DNA from: Planctomycetota bacterium
Lineage (GTDB): Bacteria; Planctomycetota; Planctomycetia; Pirellulales; Pirellulaceae
Reading direction: 5' to 3'
Length of the DNA stretch: 47,416 nt
Assembly (NCBI GenBank): GCA_027622275.1
Contig: JAQBZB010000032.1
Location: 1 to 47,416, forward strand
A program made the position numbers and the translations under genes. This document shows positions 1-9,435 of this stretch, piece after piece. The notes under the pieces were generated by a model. It did no database searches. It saw only the letters and a program-made list of their open reading frames with translations, and was not told the DNA's origin. Numbering within the stretch: position 1 is the stretch's first letter; each line of letters begins with the position of its first letter.

Positions 1-156
1 TTTGGAGTCCACCGGGCGCGCGGGGACGAACGACGCGGCAGCCTGCTGGACTCCGAACGACAGTCGTGGGAAAGGGTGTGGCAGCAGCGCGAACGTCCCC
101 ACACACCGGCGGCTAGCGCCGTGCCGCTCACAAAGGACGGCGTGTCGCTACGCGAG
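1..156. other. Left-edge stretch with no recognisable gene
   Basis: No reading frame here resembles a known protein, and I see no RNA gene or clear hairpin. It lies downstream of the minus-strand SRPBCC gene that stops at 157-159. Confidence 0.5.
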
Positions 157-690
157 TTACGTCGCTGCCGGTCGCGACTCGATCAAGCGTTTGAGACGCT
201 CGAAATCTTCGTCCATCTTGCGGCTCACTTCGCCGGCGGCGAAGGGAGCGAAGAGGCGGACGAAGCCTTTGTAATCGGTTCGCAATTCTTGCGACAGGTG
301 CGTCTTGTCGCCGTGCGAGTGAAGACTGTACGTCGACACAATGTCGAACGCGGAACTCGTCAGCCGGACTTGGAGGAGTTCGCCGGGCTGCGTGCGCAAC
401 ACCTCGTCTTCCATGACGAATGCCGCATCGCCTTCGTGAATTGTCACGCGGGACCGCGCGCCCACGCCATGTTCTCCTTCGGTCAACGGTTTGATTTCGG
501 TGACGCCGTCCATCCACTGCAACAGCAGTTCGGGTTCGGTCAGGTAGGTGAAGACCGTTTCGGGCGGCGCGTCGATTTCGACGTCTGTCTGATACACGAC
601 GGTTCGGCCTCCGACAACGTACAGCAGAGCCACGACCGACACGAGTATGCCGATCGCGACCAGTCCGATTTTGATCAGCTTGCGTTTCAT
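157..690 (-). CDS. SRPBCC-fold membrane-anchored protein
   Basis: This 177-residue protein starts with a basic stretch (MKRKLIKIG) and one hydrophobic segment at about residues 8-26 ([20 protein letters not shown]), so it is probably anchored in the inner membrane. The rest resembles the SRPBCC / polyketide cyclase fold: an opening strand ([14 protein letters not shown]), a central strand pair, and a long C-terminal helix ([19 protein letters not shown]). SRPBCC proteins bind hydrophobic ligands in a deep cavity; the ligand here cannot be read. An upstream in-frame extension to 882 exists but lies inside gltX and looks like shadow sequence. The chosen ATG overlaps the gltX stop as ATGA, implying translational coupling to the tRNA synthetase. 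A link in function to tRNA charging is not implied. Confidence 0.8.
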   Translation of the reverse strand: MKRKLIKIGLVAIGILVSVVALLYVVGGRTVVYQTDVEIDAPPETVFTYLTEPELLLQWMDGVTEIKPLTEGEHGVGARSRVTIHEGDAAFVMEDEVLRTQPGELLQVRLTSSAFDIVSTYSLHSHGDKTHLSQELRTDYKGFVRLFAPFAAGEVSRKMDEDFERLKRLIESRPAAT

Positions 691-2261
691 GTTGCCTCCG
701 ATTCCGCGCGTTCCAAACAGCGGCCGATGCGGGCGAGGCAGCGGTCTTTGCCGAGGATTTCCAAAGCCTCGAACATGCCGAGGCCGACGCCCTTGCCGGT
801 GACGGCGACTCGTAAGGCGTGGATGATGTCGCCGATCTTGATGTCGTGCAGTTCGATGAATAAACGCAATGCGGCTTCGCATGTGGCGCGGTCGAAGGGC
901 TCGGTGTCGGCCAAGATGTCGCGAAAACTCGACAGCAAGGTCGCCGCGCCGTCCGCGCGAACGCGTTTGTCAAAGGCTTTGTCATCGTAAGTCATCGCCT
1001 CGTCCGCGACGAAGAACTCGTCGAACTCCAAGATGTCGCCAGCGGTCTTGAGGCGGTCGCCGGCGGCTTCGACGATCTTGGTCAACAGCGGCGCGGTGTC
1101 GCAGGGGGGCGGCGACGCGATGAGGCCGGCCTTTTGAAGAAACGGCACGACCAGTGCAACCTTTTGCTTGATCGGCAACTGCTGCATGTGTCGCAACTGA
1201 AAGGCGGATAGTTTTTGTGGATCGAAGCTCGCGGGCGATTTGTTGACTCGCTCCAGCGAAAAGTGCCGGATCATCTCGTCGCGCGTGAACTCCTCGGTCT
1301 TGTCGTCCAACGACCAGCCTAGCAGCACTAAGTAATTGAGGATGGCCGCGGGCAAGTAGCCGACTTCGCGGTAAAAGTCGACGATGACGGGATTGAAGGT
1401 ATCGGCGGTTGTCTCGTGACCAATCGCGGCGGCGATGGCGTTGCCGTGATCGCACAGGCTCTTGAAATCGCGATTCTTGAGATACTTGTCGAGCTTCCGC
1501 TTGCTGATCTTGGCCGTGCCGCCGGGTTCAGCCACGTAAGGCAGATGGGCGTACTCGGGCAACTTGCAACCGAGGCACCGTGCGATGAAGATCTGACGCG
1601 GCGTGTTCGACAAGTGCTCTTCGGCGCGAATCACGTGCGTGATTTCAAAATCCGCGTCGTCAACGACGCTGGCCAGATGGTACAGGCAAGAGCCATCACC
1701 GCGCTGGATGACGTGGTCTTGTTCCTTCGCCCAAACGAACGAGACGTCGCCGCGAATCAGGTCGCGAAACTCGCACTTGCCTTCGCGAGGCATCTTCAAG
1801 CGAACAACGAACTGTCGGCCTTCTCCTTCGTAGGCGGCGGCTTGTTCGTCCGTTTCCGCCATCCAACGCCGGCTGTAAACAAAGTCACGCTTTTCTTTTT
1901 CGGCAGCGGTCCGCTCGGCTTGCACCTCGTCGGTCGTGGCGTAGTCGCGATAGGCGAAGCCCGCTTCGAGCAATTGTTTCGCGGCGGCTTGATGCCGATC
2001 GCTGCGTTGCGATTGATAGTAAGGAGCATGCGGACCATCGACGCCCGGCCCTTCGTCCCAATCGAGCCCCAGCCAACGGAAGCCCGCCAGGATCGGTTCG
2101 AGAGCGGCTTCGACATTGCGCTGCTGGTCGGTATCGTCGATCCGCAGAATGAATTGACCGCCGTGCTTGCGGGCAAACAGCCAATTGAACAGCGCCGTGC
2201 GGACTCCGCCGATGTGAAGATAACCGGTGGGACTGGGAGCGAAGCGGGTACGAACGGTCAT
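687..2261 (-). CDS. gltX: Glutamate--tRNA ligase
   Basis: A 524-residue class I aminoacyl-tRNA synthetase that charges tRNA-Glu in the cytoplasm. The HIGH-type signature is at residues 9-19 ([11 protein letters not shown]), followed by the Rossmann-fold start ([22 protein letters not shown]). The KMSKS-type loop is KISKR at about 251-255. The helical anticodon-binding half follows, with the usual [16 protein letters not shown] and [14 protein letters not shown] blocks. The length is normal for a bacterial GltX. Only one copy is in the window, so it cannot be told whether the enzyme also charges tRNA-Gln as a non-discriminating form. The downstream SRPBCC gene overlaps its stop codon by four bases (ATGA). 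Confidence 0.96.
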   Translation of the reverse strand: MTVRTRFAPSPTGYLHIGGVRTALFNWLFARKHGGQFILRIDDTDQQRNVEAALEPILAGFRWLGLDWDEGPGVDGPHAPYYQSQRSDRHQAAAKQLLEAGFAYRDYATTDEVQAERTAAEKEKRDFVYSRRWMAETDEQAAAYEGEGRQFVVRLKMPREGKCEFRDLIRGDVSFVWAKEQDHVIQRGDGSCLYHLASVVDDADFEITHVIRAEEHLSNTPRQIFIARCLGCKLPEYAHLPYVAEPGGTAKISKRKLDKYLKNRDFKSLCDHGNAIAAAIGHETTADTFNPVIVDFYREVGYLPAAILNYLVLLGWSLDDKTEEFTRDEMIRHFSLERVNKSPASFDPQKLSAFQLRHMQQLPIKQKVALVVPFLQKAGLIASPPPCDTAPLLTKIVEAAGDRLKTAGDILEFDEFFVADEAMTYDDKAFDKRVRADGAATLLSSFRDILADTEPFDRATCEAALRLFIELHDIKIGDIIHALRVAVTGKGVGLGMFEALEILGKDRCLARIGRCLERAESEAT

Positions 2262-2355
2262 CGGATACGGATGCCTGGAAGTGGGTCGGTCGTCGATGAG
2301 TGTGGTTGTACTCTTTGACTGTGATCAGTGGCAAGTGATGGGCGACAAGAGAAAG

Positions 2356-2429
2356 AATACGAGCACGACGCGCAAGCGAGTGGGTTCTTGGCGGACGGAA
2401 CTCACTCGCTGGCGCGTCGTGCTTGTATT
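2356..2429. terminator. Long imperfect palindrome (REP-like) between two minus-strand genes
   Basis: Arms at 2356-2387 and 2398-2429 are near-perfect reverse complements sharing the core GACGCGC-AGCGAGTG, separated by about 10 bases. It sits just after the stop of the membrane protein gene (2443) and upstream of gltX, where it could end transcription. There is no strong T-tract, so it may instead be a dispersed palindromic repeat. Confidence 0.6.
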
Positions 2430-2442
2430 AACGAGCAGACGA

Positions 2443-3600
2443 TCAGTCTTCGCTGTCGTCGTCTTGCCGATCCTGACGCCGCTGTAACTTTCGAAGCCGC
2501 CGCTTTTCGGCCTTCGACATTGGGCGAGGGCCGCCGACAACAGCCGGTTCGGCGGGTGCGCTGACTGTCTTCTGAATGGAAGTCTTGCTGATCGTGGGAA
2601 CCGCCGCAGGTGCCGAGTCGGTGGTCGGCTTCTCGTGCGCCGCATCGACTCGTACATTCTTCGAGCCGACCACTTCGGTGCGTCGGCTTAACGGACCGCG
2701 AGCCTTCTTGGGCGCACTCGGCTCGGCAACGACTGGCTTGGTGCGACCCGCGCGGCGCGTTCCCTGAGCCTCCTGATAGACATGTCGTCCGTATAACGCC
2801 ACGGAATACACAAGGCAGAAGTGCCCCGCCAATAACGTCGCCGAACTCGCGATTACGCGAGCCAGTTCCGCGGCGTTGAGCGCCGGGTGGAAGTTGGTGA
2901 CCACGCAACCGACGTACGAACCAGCGGCCAGACCTAAAAACGATGCGGCCAGACGCGAGCCTTTGACTTCGATCGCGAGCCGAATCAAGCAGGTTGTAAC
3001 GGCGATTCCGGTGAGCAAGACGGACCAGACGGCTCCGTCACCGAGCAGCTTTGTACCCGTCAGTTGAATCATGGCAGGTTGGAAGATCGCGCGTGCGCCA
3101 GTCGCGGCGTCAAAACTGCCAATCATGAAACAAGCGGTTGCCCACTGCCACATCCGGTATCGACCGCGGTAATCGTCCAGGCGATGCCGGCGGATCAGGT
3201 ACACCAACATGGAGGTGGCGGCTCCGATGACCAGTGTCAGCGAAGCGAACCAATGGGCGATGTTACCACGGGCCGTCAAATCGAAGACCGCGAGCGACGC
3301 GTGAAGCGACTCGGGCAGGCCGACCAGCAAGCGCGCGTAAAGCAGCTCGATCCCTGCAATGGCGAATCCGCCGCCAAGCAGCAACGCGACGAGCGTGAGC
3401 GCCCGTTGAGGAAGCAGCGAGGTGATCGGCGTTTGACGTTGAGCCAACGCCGCATCCGGGTAGACACGATCATCGGCATCTTCACGATTCTGCCGCGAAT
3501 CGTCGGCCTCAGAAGCTTCCCGACCCGGTGCCGCAAGCCTTTCGTCGCGAAAGACGCGCCGCCGCCGCTCGTCTCCCTGACCACTCTGTCGAAACTGCAT
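2443..3600 (-). CDS. Six-helix integral membrane protein of unknown function
   Basis: The 385-residue product has a hydrophilic charged N-terminus (about residues 1-60, rich in Arg, Asp and Glu). Six hydrophobic segments follow, starting near LTLVALLLGGGFAIAGIELL and then HWFASLTLVIGAATSMLVYL. The remaining four are around the WQWATACFMIG, WSVLLTGIAVTTCLI, AASFLGLAAGSYVG and SSATLLAGHFCLVYS blocks. The C-terminal 110 residues are a low-complexity, Pro/Ala/Lys-rich tail ending in a strongly basic then acidic patch (EKRRLRKLQRRQDRQDDDSED-like). I do not recognise a family beyond a planctomycete-type membrane protein. Downstream lies a palindrome; upstream it is divergent from the c-di-GMP signalling gene. 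Confidence 0.75.
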   Translation of the reverse strand: MQFRQSGQGDERRRRVFRDERLAAPGREASEADDSRQNREDADDRVYPDAALAQRQTPITSLLPQRALTLVALLLGGGFAIAGIELLYARLLVGLPESLHASLAVFDLTARGNIAHWFASLTLVIGAATSMLVYLIRRHRLDDYRGRYRMWQWATACFMIGSFDAATGARAIFQPAMIQLTGTKLLGDGAVWSVLLTGIAVTTCLIRLAIEVKGSRLAASFLGLAAGSYVGCVVTNFHPALNAAELARVIASSATLLAGHFCLVYSVALYGRHVYQEAQGTRRAGRTKPVVAEPSAPKKARGPLSRRTEVVGSKNVRVDAAHEKPTTDSAPAAVPTISKTSIQKTVSAPAEPAVVGGPRPMSKAEKRRLRKLQRRQDRQDDDSED

Positions 3601-4026
3601 AACCTGCTACCGCCTAACTTGAAGAGCGATTCCTTTCACTCTCGCACGCGAGAACGCAACTCTTCAGACTTCGGCAAACGCGCGGTGCGGACTGTACTTG
3701 TAAGCGGTGAAAGGCGCACACGTCTCCTGGCCGTACGATGACCGAGAACCATGCAACTCGACGCAATCGTTACGGTCGATACCTGCGGGTCATTCGTCGC
3801 GATCCATTTCGCGTCTTTGCCGTCAAACTCGGAGTGACGGCTGCGATCCACATGAATCGCCCAGTTGCTTCATCTAATGTGCCTTGCCGTGTTTGACCTT
3901 AGTTGTGGCGCAACCTACGTTTGTGAAGCTTCCGTTGACGGCGGTCGTTGGATTCTTCTCGACAGTACCAACGGCAACCGCGAGAGACCTAACAGCTTCT
4001 GCTCGCTGGGATCGCGATTATTGAAT
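3601..4026. other. Divergent intergenic region, about 425 bases
   Basis: This stretch separates the minus-strand membrane protein from the plus-strand signalling gene and should hold both promoters. An in-frame extension of the signalling gene reaches back to 3865 through a TTG codon. It encodes a Cys-rich, low-quality sequence, so I regard it as untranslated. No hairpin or convincing promoter was identified. Confidence 0.45.
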
Positions 4027-6312
4027 ATGGATTCACCACTTACATCGAACCCCCGTTCTGACCTCGAGGTATCGCGGCGCGCGAAAGACGCCGAGAATCG
4101 CTTGGCGGCACTGTCGTCGTTACTCGATTCGATCGACAACCACGCGAACACAGATCCGCTAGCGCCGAAGGCCAAGCCGAGTCCCCACGAGTCGCAGTTG
4201 GTGTTGGCTCGGCTTGGAATGGCGAGCAGCTTGTTCATTGCGTTGCGGGCCAAGCATGCACCGACGGCGGCACATTGCTTGCGAGTCGCTCTTGGAGCGT
4301 CGTCGTGGGCCATGGCGATGAATCTGCCAGAGGAGCTGCGCGACGATATCGAAGTTGCCTCGCTATTGCACGATGTCGGCAAAATTGGGGTCCCGGACCA
4401 CGTATTATCGAAGCCGGGCAAACTCTCGGGCGAAGAATTGCTCTTGATGGAAAGGCACCGACAGCTGGGCTGCGAGATTCTTTCCGGCTGTTGCACGACG
4501 AAGAACGTCCTGGACATCGTGCAATACATCCCCGGCTGGTACGACGGAACGAAACATGGCTTCGACCGGGGAGGAGAAGATCTTCCGCTGGGGGCTCGAA
4601 TGATTGCGGTCGTTGATGCCTTCGATGCGATGACCACCGATCACGTTTACCGCCGGGCCTTGTCGCGTGAGCGAGCCGTTGCGGAATTGTTTGAGTTCTC
4701 GGGGACACAGTTCGATCCACAACTCGTCAAACGCTTTTGCGAGCTGCTAAGTCAAGACCAAGTCCGGTTCACGGAGACGGTCGCTCGTCGTTGGTTACAG
4801 CAGATCAGCGTTGATGCTTCCAATCGATATTGGTCACTTTCCGACGCGACACCAGGCAGCGCTTTGGGCACGCGTCAAACAGAAGCGCCGTATTACGAAC
4901 GGCTGCTCGAGAGCATGCACGACAGCGTGGTGTTCGTGGACGAAAACCTGCACGTCAAGGTATGGAACCGGGCCGCCGAACGCTTAACGGGAATCAGCGG
5001 ACACAGCATCGTCGGCAACACTTGGACGCCGGATCTGGTTCGCTTGAAGGACGAGCGTGGAAACACGATCCCCGACGAAGAGTGTCCGATCGCTCAGGCG
5101 ATGAAATCGGGAACGCAGTCGTTCCGCCGATTATCACTTCTTGGCAGGAGGAAAGAACGCGTTTCAGCAGATGTACATGTCGCGCCTGTCTTGCGGGCGG
5201 ACGGCATCGCACGGGGCGCGGCGGTCATTTGGCACGATGCCTCTTCACAGATTACGTTGGAGGAACGCGTTGAGTCGTTGAACGAGAAAGCAACGCAAGA
5301 TCCCCTGACGAAGTTGTCGAATCGCGCGGAATTCGACCGTGTCCTGGAAGCGTTCGTCAAGAATCACGTTGAACAAGGTGAGCCCTGTGCGATGATCATG
5401 TGTGATATCGATCACTTTAAGAAGATCAACGACGTTCACGGCCATCAAGCAGGCGACGAAGCATTGATCCTGTTTGCAGGCATCCTCCAGGGACACGCTC
5501 GTACCGGCGATCTTGTGGCTCGTTATGGCGGTGAAGAATTCGTCGTTCTTTGTGCCGACTGTGACAACGCGACCGCGACTCGGCGAGCGGACGCGTTGCG
5601 GCGAGCGGTCTCGGAACACGCGCAACCATCGCTCGGCAACAAGTGTGTCACGGCCAGCTTTGGCGTCACGGAAGTTCAAGGGGGCGATACGCCGGAAACC
5701 TTCCTGAATCGAGCCGATCGCGCATTGCTGCAAGCCAAAAGTAATGGCCGGAACATGGTCGTCCAGCTTGGAACGGGGATCTGCGAAGACGAAGGGAATC
5801 CAAAGACTTCAAATTGGCTTGCTTGGTTCCGCGAGTCGCCCGCGGCGGAAGTGCTCTCGCGGCGATTGATGACTGTCGTGCCGATGAAGATCGCGGCTGA
5901 AAAGCTGCGAGGATTCGTTGCCGATCATCATGCTCAAATACTCGAACTCAGCGACAATCGCGTCACGCTGAAGATCGACGAAACACATTCCGCTCTTGCC
6001 AAGCTAGGGAGCGATCGGTCCGTACCGTTTGTCATGGAACTGACCTTCGACGAAGCCGGTGGCGGAACGGGGCCGCGCGGGGTGGTGCTTCAGCAACGGA
6101 CCATCATCCAAGTCGCCATTCGGCCGCGTCGACACCGAGACCGGCGACGACGAGATATGCTGGAGCGGGCGCGGCAGTTGCTGGTCAGCCTCAAGTCGTA
6201 CCTGATGGCTCAGGAGTACATGGAAGATCCACCCGAACCCGAATTCGAAGATTCCCAGGATCAATTCCTGAAGAAGTCGAAGAAGTTCCTTTCCTACTGG
6301 CTGAGTGAGTGA
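4027..6312 (+). CDS. c-di-GMP signalling protein: HD-GYP-like, PAS and GGDEF domains
   Basis: The 761-residue protein (from ATG 4027) carries an HD-GYP-like domain at about residues 70-250, with an intact HD block (LLHDVGKIGVPDHVLSKPG). Its GYP region is degenerate: the family's HHExxDGxGYP is replaced by PGWYDGTKHGFDRGG, although the following LGARMIAVVDAFDAMT is normal. A PAS domain spans about 290-405. A GGDEF domain spans about 415-580 with the active-site GGEEF near 501-505 and CDIDHFKKINDVHGH, so it should make c-di-GMP. About 180 residues of unassigned C-terminal sequence follow, including a very basic patch (RPRRHRDRRRR). The 3'-adjacent flagellin-like gene, 75 bases away, suggests a role in motility. 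A TTG start at 3865 is the alternative and looks less likely. Confidence 0.88.
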   Translation: MDSPLTSNPRSDLEVSRRAKDAENRLAALSSLLDSIDNHANTDPLAPKAKPSPHESQLVLARLGMASSLFIALRAKHAPTAAHCLRVALGASSWAMAMNLPEELRDDIEVASLLHDVGKIGVPDHVLSKPGKLSGEELLLMERHRQLGCEILSGCCTTKNVLDIVQYIPGWYDGTKHGFDRGGEDLPLGARMIAVVDAFDAMTTDHVYRRALSRERAVAELFEFSGTQFDPQLVKRFCELLSQDQVRFTETVARRWLQQISVDASNRYWSLSDATPGSALGTRQTEAPYYERLLESMHDSVVFVDENLHVKVWNRAAERLTGISGHSIVGNTWTPDLVRLKDERGNTIPDEECPIAQAMKSGTQSFRRLSLLGRRKERVSADVHVAPVLRADGIARGAAVIWHDASSQITLEERVESLNEKATQDPLTKLSNRAEFDRVLEAFVKNHVEQGEPCAMIMCDIDHFKKINDVHGHQAGDEALILFAGILQGHARTGDLVARYGGEEFVVLCADCDNATATRRADALRRAVSEHAQPSLGNKCVTASFGVTEVQGGDTPETFLNRADRALLQAKSNGRNMVVQLGTGICEDEGNPKTSNWLAWFRESPAAEVLSRRLMTVVPMKIAAEKLRGFVADHHAQILELSDNRVTLKIDETHSALAKLGSDRSVPFVMELTFDEAGGGTGPRGVVLQQRTIIQVAIRPRRHRDRRRRDMLERARQLLVSLKSYLMAQEYMEDPPEPEFEDSQDQFLKKSKKFLSYWLSE

Positions 6313-6387
6313 TTCGCTGACGCGCGTTGGGCGGGCACGCTGTGGGCCGACCTTGATGCGTGGGAGAACAAGTAGAGGGGCGTCGAC

Positions 6388-7791
6388 ATGTCACGAATCG
6401 GTGCAACCATCTCTGGCCTGGATCAGTACTTCCTCTCGCATCTTCGCAGGGTGGACGAACAGGCACTGCAGAGCGCAATTCGGCTGGTAACCGGCAAGCA
6501 GGTACCGAAGCCTTCGTTCGACCCGTCTGCCTTTGTTTTGATTAGCGGCTTCGAGAGTCACCTGAACGTCATCGAGAGTACCAAGACACAGGTGGACGTC
6601 GCGGCGAATCTTGGTTCGGAAACACAGCTTGTGCTGGACCAAACCCGTTCCAACTTGGGTGCCATCCGGGATGCGCTGCTATTGGACGAAGATCTGTCCT
6701 TGTCCAGCGAAGATCGCGACGCACAGCAGGCGGGCGTGGACGCCGCGATTCTGGCCATCCGCGACCTCGCCGGAACCGAGATCAACGGACGTCGTGTCCT
6801 CGACGGGTCGGTGAACTACACGTTCTCCGGCCGCGACCACACCCAGATCAAAGAGATTCAAGCGTTCTCGATTCGGGAGACGAGTTTTTCTGGAACCGTG
6901 TCGTCTGCCGCGACACGATCGAGCGAGCAATACACAGGACTTCTCGGCAAGATCTCCACTGGTGACGCGTCGTTTACATTGACTGGCAAACGTGGCAGCA
7001 CGACGATTTCGGTCACCAACTTAGAAGCGCTGACCGACGTGCGCGATCGAATCAACGCCGAGAGTCACAACACGGGCATTACAGCTTCGGTGTCGGGCGA
7101 CCAATTGGACTTTACAACCGTGGACTATGGTGATGATGCGACAATTGAGATCGATCTGATTTCAGGGACGTTCACAACGAGCACAACCGCGACCGGACAG
7201 GATGCAGTCGTCACGATCAACGGTAAGGCGATCTCTGGCGCGCAAGTCGATGGCAATCGTGTGAGCTACACGAACAACGGGACGCACCTCTCCTTCGAGT
7301 TTCAAGCGGGATTCAGTGGCGCGTTCAATACGGTGACTGTTTCGGATGGGAGGACGCAAAAGTTCGCGTTAACACCGGATATCAGCAAACTGACGACTTT
7401 CGCATTGCCGGGAATCCAACCGGAGTTGCTCGGTGGTACGAGCGGCTCGCTGGCCGATTTGCTGAGTGGCGGTTCGTTGTCAGGACTTGGCTCAAACACT
7501 TCCGGGGCGTTGCGCGTCGTCGATGAAGCACTTGCCAAGCTCACCATGCTCGAAGGGCGAGTCGATGCCTTCGCGGACGTGACCGTCGAGTCGGCGTCGA
7601 AGTTGCTGGAAGGACTCAAGGGTGCGGTACAGGACACCCTCGACAGCTTGAACAAAGTGAACGAAGACGAAGAGAGTCTGAAACTCGCCAAGAACCAGGC
7701 GCTGGCTTCGAGCACCCTCTCGGCGCTGGCGATCGTCCAACAACAACGCTTCAATGCGCTCGGTCTCGTGCAACTCCTGGCGGGCATCTGA
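6388..7791 (+). CDS. Flagellin-like / FlgL-type protein
   Basis: The 467-residue protein has the two coiled ends typical of flagellins and hook-filament junction proteins. The N-terminal helix (SRIGATISGLDQYFLSHLRR, then VAANLGSETQLVLDQTRSNL) is followed by the characteristic GTEINGRRVLDGSVNYTFSG turn. The C-terminal helix ends LALNQ-type as STLSALAIVQQQRFNALGLV. The middle (residues 160-330) is Ser/Thr-rich and beta-like, as expected for the exposed, variable part. The usual ribosome-site purines (GTAGAGGGG) lie upstream of the ATG. It follows the c-di-GMP enzyme by 75 bases and may be co-transcribed with it. The N-terminal sequence departs from canonical flagellin (no MxINTN start), so it may be a minor or divergent filament protein. 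Confidence 0.82.
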   Translation: MSRIGATISGLDQYFLSHLRRVDEQALQSAIRLVTGKQVPKPSFDPSAFVLISGFESHLNVIESTKTQVDVAANLGSETQLVLDQTRSNLGAIRDALLLDEDLSLSSEDRDAQQAGVDAAILAIRDLAGTEINGRRVLDGSVNYTFSGRDHTQIKEIQAFSIRETSFSGTVSSAATRSSEQYTGLLGKISTGDASFTLTGKRGSTTISVTNLEALTDVRDRINAESHNTGITASVSGDQLDFTTVDYGDDATIEIDLISGTFTTSTTATGQDAVVTINGKAISGAQVDGNRVSYTNNGTHLSFEFQAGFSGAFNTVTVSDGRTQKFALTPDISKLTTFALPGIQPELLGGTSGSLADLLSGGSLSGLGSNTSGALRVVDEALAKLTMLEGRVDAFADVTVESASKLLEGLKGAVQDTLDSLNKVNEDEESLKLAKNQALASSTLSALAIVQQQRFNALGLVQLLAGI

Positions 7792-7967
7792 CGACGTGCG
7801 CTCGACCCACGCGGGTCTTTGCCCCGATTGTGGTTGCCTTGCGCATCCATTATGCTGCGCAACTGGTGTTCCAATACCCATTTACGTGTTGTGGTTCGTC
7901 GTCGGCTCGGCCGCGATTGGGTTGCATCACGATCTGAACTCGGCGGTTGCACACAAAGGAGAATCGC

Positions 7968-8591
7968 ATGGCTTACTCATTGCCGGAATTGCCCTACGCA
8001 CACGACGCCCTCGCACCACACATCGATGTCCGCACGATGGAAATTCATCATGGCAAGCATCATCAGGCTTACGTCAACAACGTGAACGCAGCCACGGAAG
8101 GCTTGAAAGTGCCCGACTGTGTTGGCGAGTTGATCTCGGATCTGTCGCAAGTTCCAGAGGACAAACGCGGAGCCGTCCGCAACAACGGCGGTGGGCATGC
8201 GAATCATTCGTTGTTCTGGAAAGTGATGGGCCCCGGCTGCGGAGGTGCTCCGTCAGGTGATTTGGCAGCCGCGATCGACGCGGATCTCGGCGGCTTTGAC
8301 GCGTTTAAGGAAGCGTTTTCCAAAGCAGCGGCCACGCGGTTCGGCAGCGGTTGGGCGTGGTTGGTCGTGAAAGACGGCAAGCTCGCGGTCGGCTCGACTG
8401 CCAATCAAGACAGCCCGCTGATGGGCGATGCCGTGGCTGGCATGAGCGGCACGCCGATCCTGGGACTCGATGTCTGGGAACATGCGTACTATTTGAACTA
8501 TCAGAATCGCCGTCCGGATTACGTGGCAGCGTTTTGGAACGTCGTTAACTGGGACGCGGTCGCCGAGCGGTTTGCCAAAGCGAAAGACTAG
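7968..8591 (+). CDS. sodA: Superoxide dismutase, Mn type
   Basis: A 207-residue Fe/Mn superoxide dismutase that converts superoxide to oxygen and hydrogen peroxide. The metal ligands are visible: the first His in [13 protein letters not shown], the His in [11 protein letters not shown], and Asp and His in [12 protein letters not shown]. GGHxNHxLFW together with the NQD near [10 protein letters not shown] indicates the manganese subtype rather than iron; this is a family rule, not a measurement. No signal peptide is seen, so it should be cytoplasmic. The start at 7968 is preceded by AAAGGAG (7955-7961), which favours it over the in-frame ATG at 7947. A strong palindrome follows the stop. Confidence 0.95.
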   Translation: MAYSLPELPYAHDALAPHIDVRTMEIHHGKHHQAYVNNVNAATEGLKVPDCVGELISDLSQVPEDKRGAVRNNGGGHANHSLFWKVMGPGCGGAPSGDLAAAIDADLGGFDAFKEAFSKAAATRFGSGWAWLVVKDGKLAVGSTANQDSPLMGDAVAGMSGTPILGLDVWEHAYYLNYQNRRPDYVAAFWNVVNWDAVAERFAKAKD

Positions 8592-8611
8592 TTGGACAGC
8601 GCCACTTCGTT

Positions 8612-8678
8612 CGTTTAGCGCCCAGCCGAAGGTGTCGGCACTGCCACCAAGCCGGTGCCTTCGGTTGGGCGCTAAACG
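8612..8678. terminator. Palindrome after sodA
   Basis: Two 28-base arms (8612-8639 and 8651-8678) pair with about three mismatches around an 11-base loop. The element fills the gap between sodA and the PII gene. It has no T-tract on either side, so it may be a mobile palindromic repeat acting as a terminator. Confidence 0.6.
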
Positions 8679-8701
8679 ACAGATCACATCGAGTTGATAC
8701 C

Positions 8702-9049
8702 GTGAAACTCATCATCGCGATTATCCAACCGAACAAACTCGAAGCGGTCAAAGCGGCGCTGACGGAAGTTAAAGTCTTTCGCTTGACGGTGATGGATTGT
8801 CAGGGATTCGGTCGCCAAAAGGGTCAGACCGAAGTCTATCGCGGCCACGAGTTCACGGTGAATCTGTTGCGCAAGGTACAGCTACAAATCGCGGTTAACG
8901 ACGAGTTTGTTCAACCCACCGTCGATGCCATTCTGAAAGCTGGCCGAACCGGCGAGAAGGGCGAGATTGGTGACGGCAAGATATTTATCCTCCCGATGGA
9001 CGACTGTGTCCGCATCCGCACGGGCGAGCGCGGCAGTGAAGCAATTTAA
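8702..9049 (+). CDS. glnB: PII nitrogen-regulatory protein with Phe at position 51
   Basis: This 115-residue protein is a full-length PII signal transducer, which senses ATP/ADP and 2-oxoglutarate as a trimer. It begins at a GTG (8702). The T-loop entry CQGFGRQKGQTEVYRG is conserved, including Gln39 and Tyr46. Lys58 (LLRKV) and the ATP-binding GDGKIF and RIRTGERG blocks are also conserved. The residue at 51, Tyr in enterobacterial GlnB/GlnK and the site of uridylylation, is Phe here (YRGHEF). There are three extra residues before IGDGKIF (TGEKGE). No amtB, glutamine synthetase or uridylyltransferase gene is nearby. Control by modification at Tyr51 is not possible; control by ligand binding alone is inferred. 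Confidence 0.93.
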   Translation: MKLIIAIIQPNKLEAVKAALTEVKVFRLTVMDCQGFGRQKGQTEVYRGHEFTVNLLRKVQLQIAVNDEFVQPTVDAILKAGRTGEKGEIGDGKIFILPMDDCVRIRTGERGSEAI

Positions 9050-9435
9050 GGACGCCACGTCCTTTTTCGGGAGTTGCATCGCGTTCGACGGGCCGGAGTC
9101 GAAGACGGCATTCGCCTGATTGATGATGATCGTGCGTAGACGCACCCTCGCTTACCGCGTAAGATGGACGTTGAGTCGTGTGGGATCTTTGCTCCAAGTT
9201 CCTTTCTTCTTGCTGTTGCTTCTCGCGTAGCGTAATTAACTAAGTAGCTCACGCCATCACGAGGAACGAGACGGAAGCCGGGTCCCGATCGGTATCCGTC
9301 CCGCACGCCATGTCGTATCGGACGCTCGGGACGCCGAGCGTTGTCTCCATTCTCTGTGAAGTGCTTCTCGGTCGCGAGTTGAGTGTGCGCGGACGCTTCT
9401 GGTAATGGGGCGCGCGTGGCTGGAGGTGTCGCCGG
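9050..9435. other. Intergenic stretch without a recognised gene
   Basis: About 385 bases between the PII gene and the first zinc-ribbon gene. A minus-strand open frame crosses it but runs antisense through the zinc-ribbon gene and has low-complexity, Arg-rich content, so I reject it. No clear terminator or RNA was found. Confidence 0.4.

Noticed and set aside
1416-2318. 300-codon plus-strand frame opposite gltX
   Set aside because: It is an antisense shadow of a gene with clear synthetase motifs; its own translation has no recognisable family.
3064-3741. 225-codon plus-strand frame opposite the membrane protein
   Set aside because: Antisense to a frame with clear membrane segments; composition is Arg/Gln-rich and lacks motifs.
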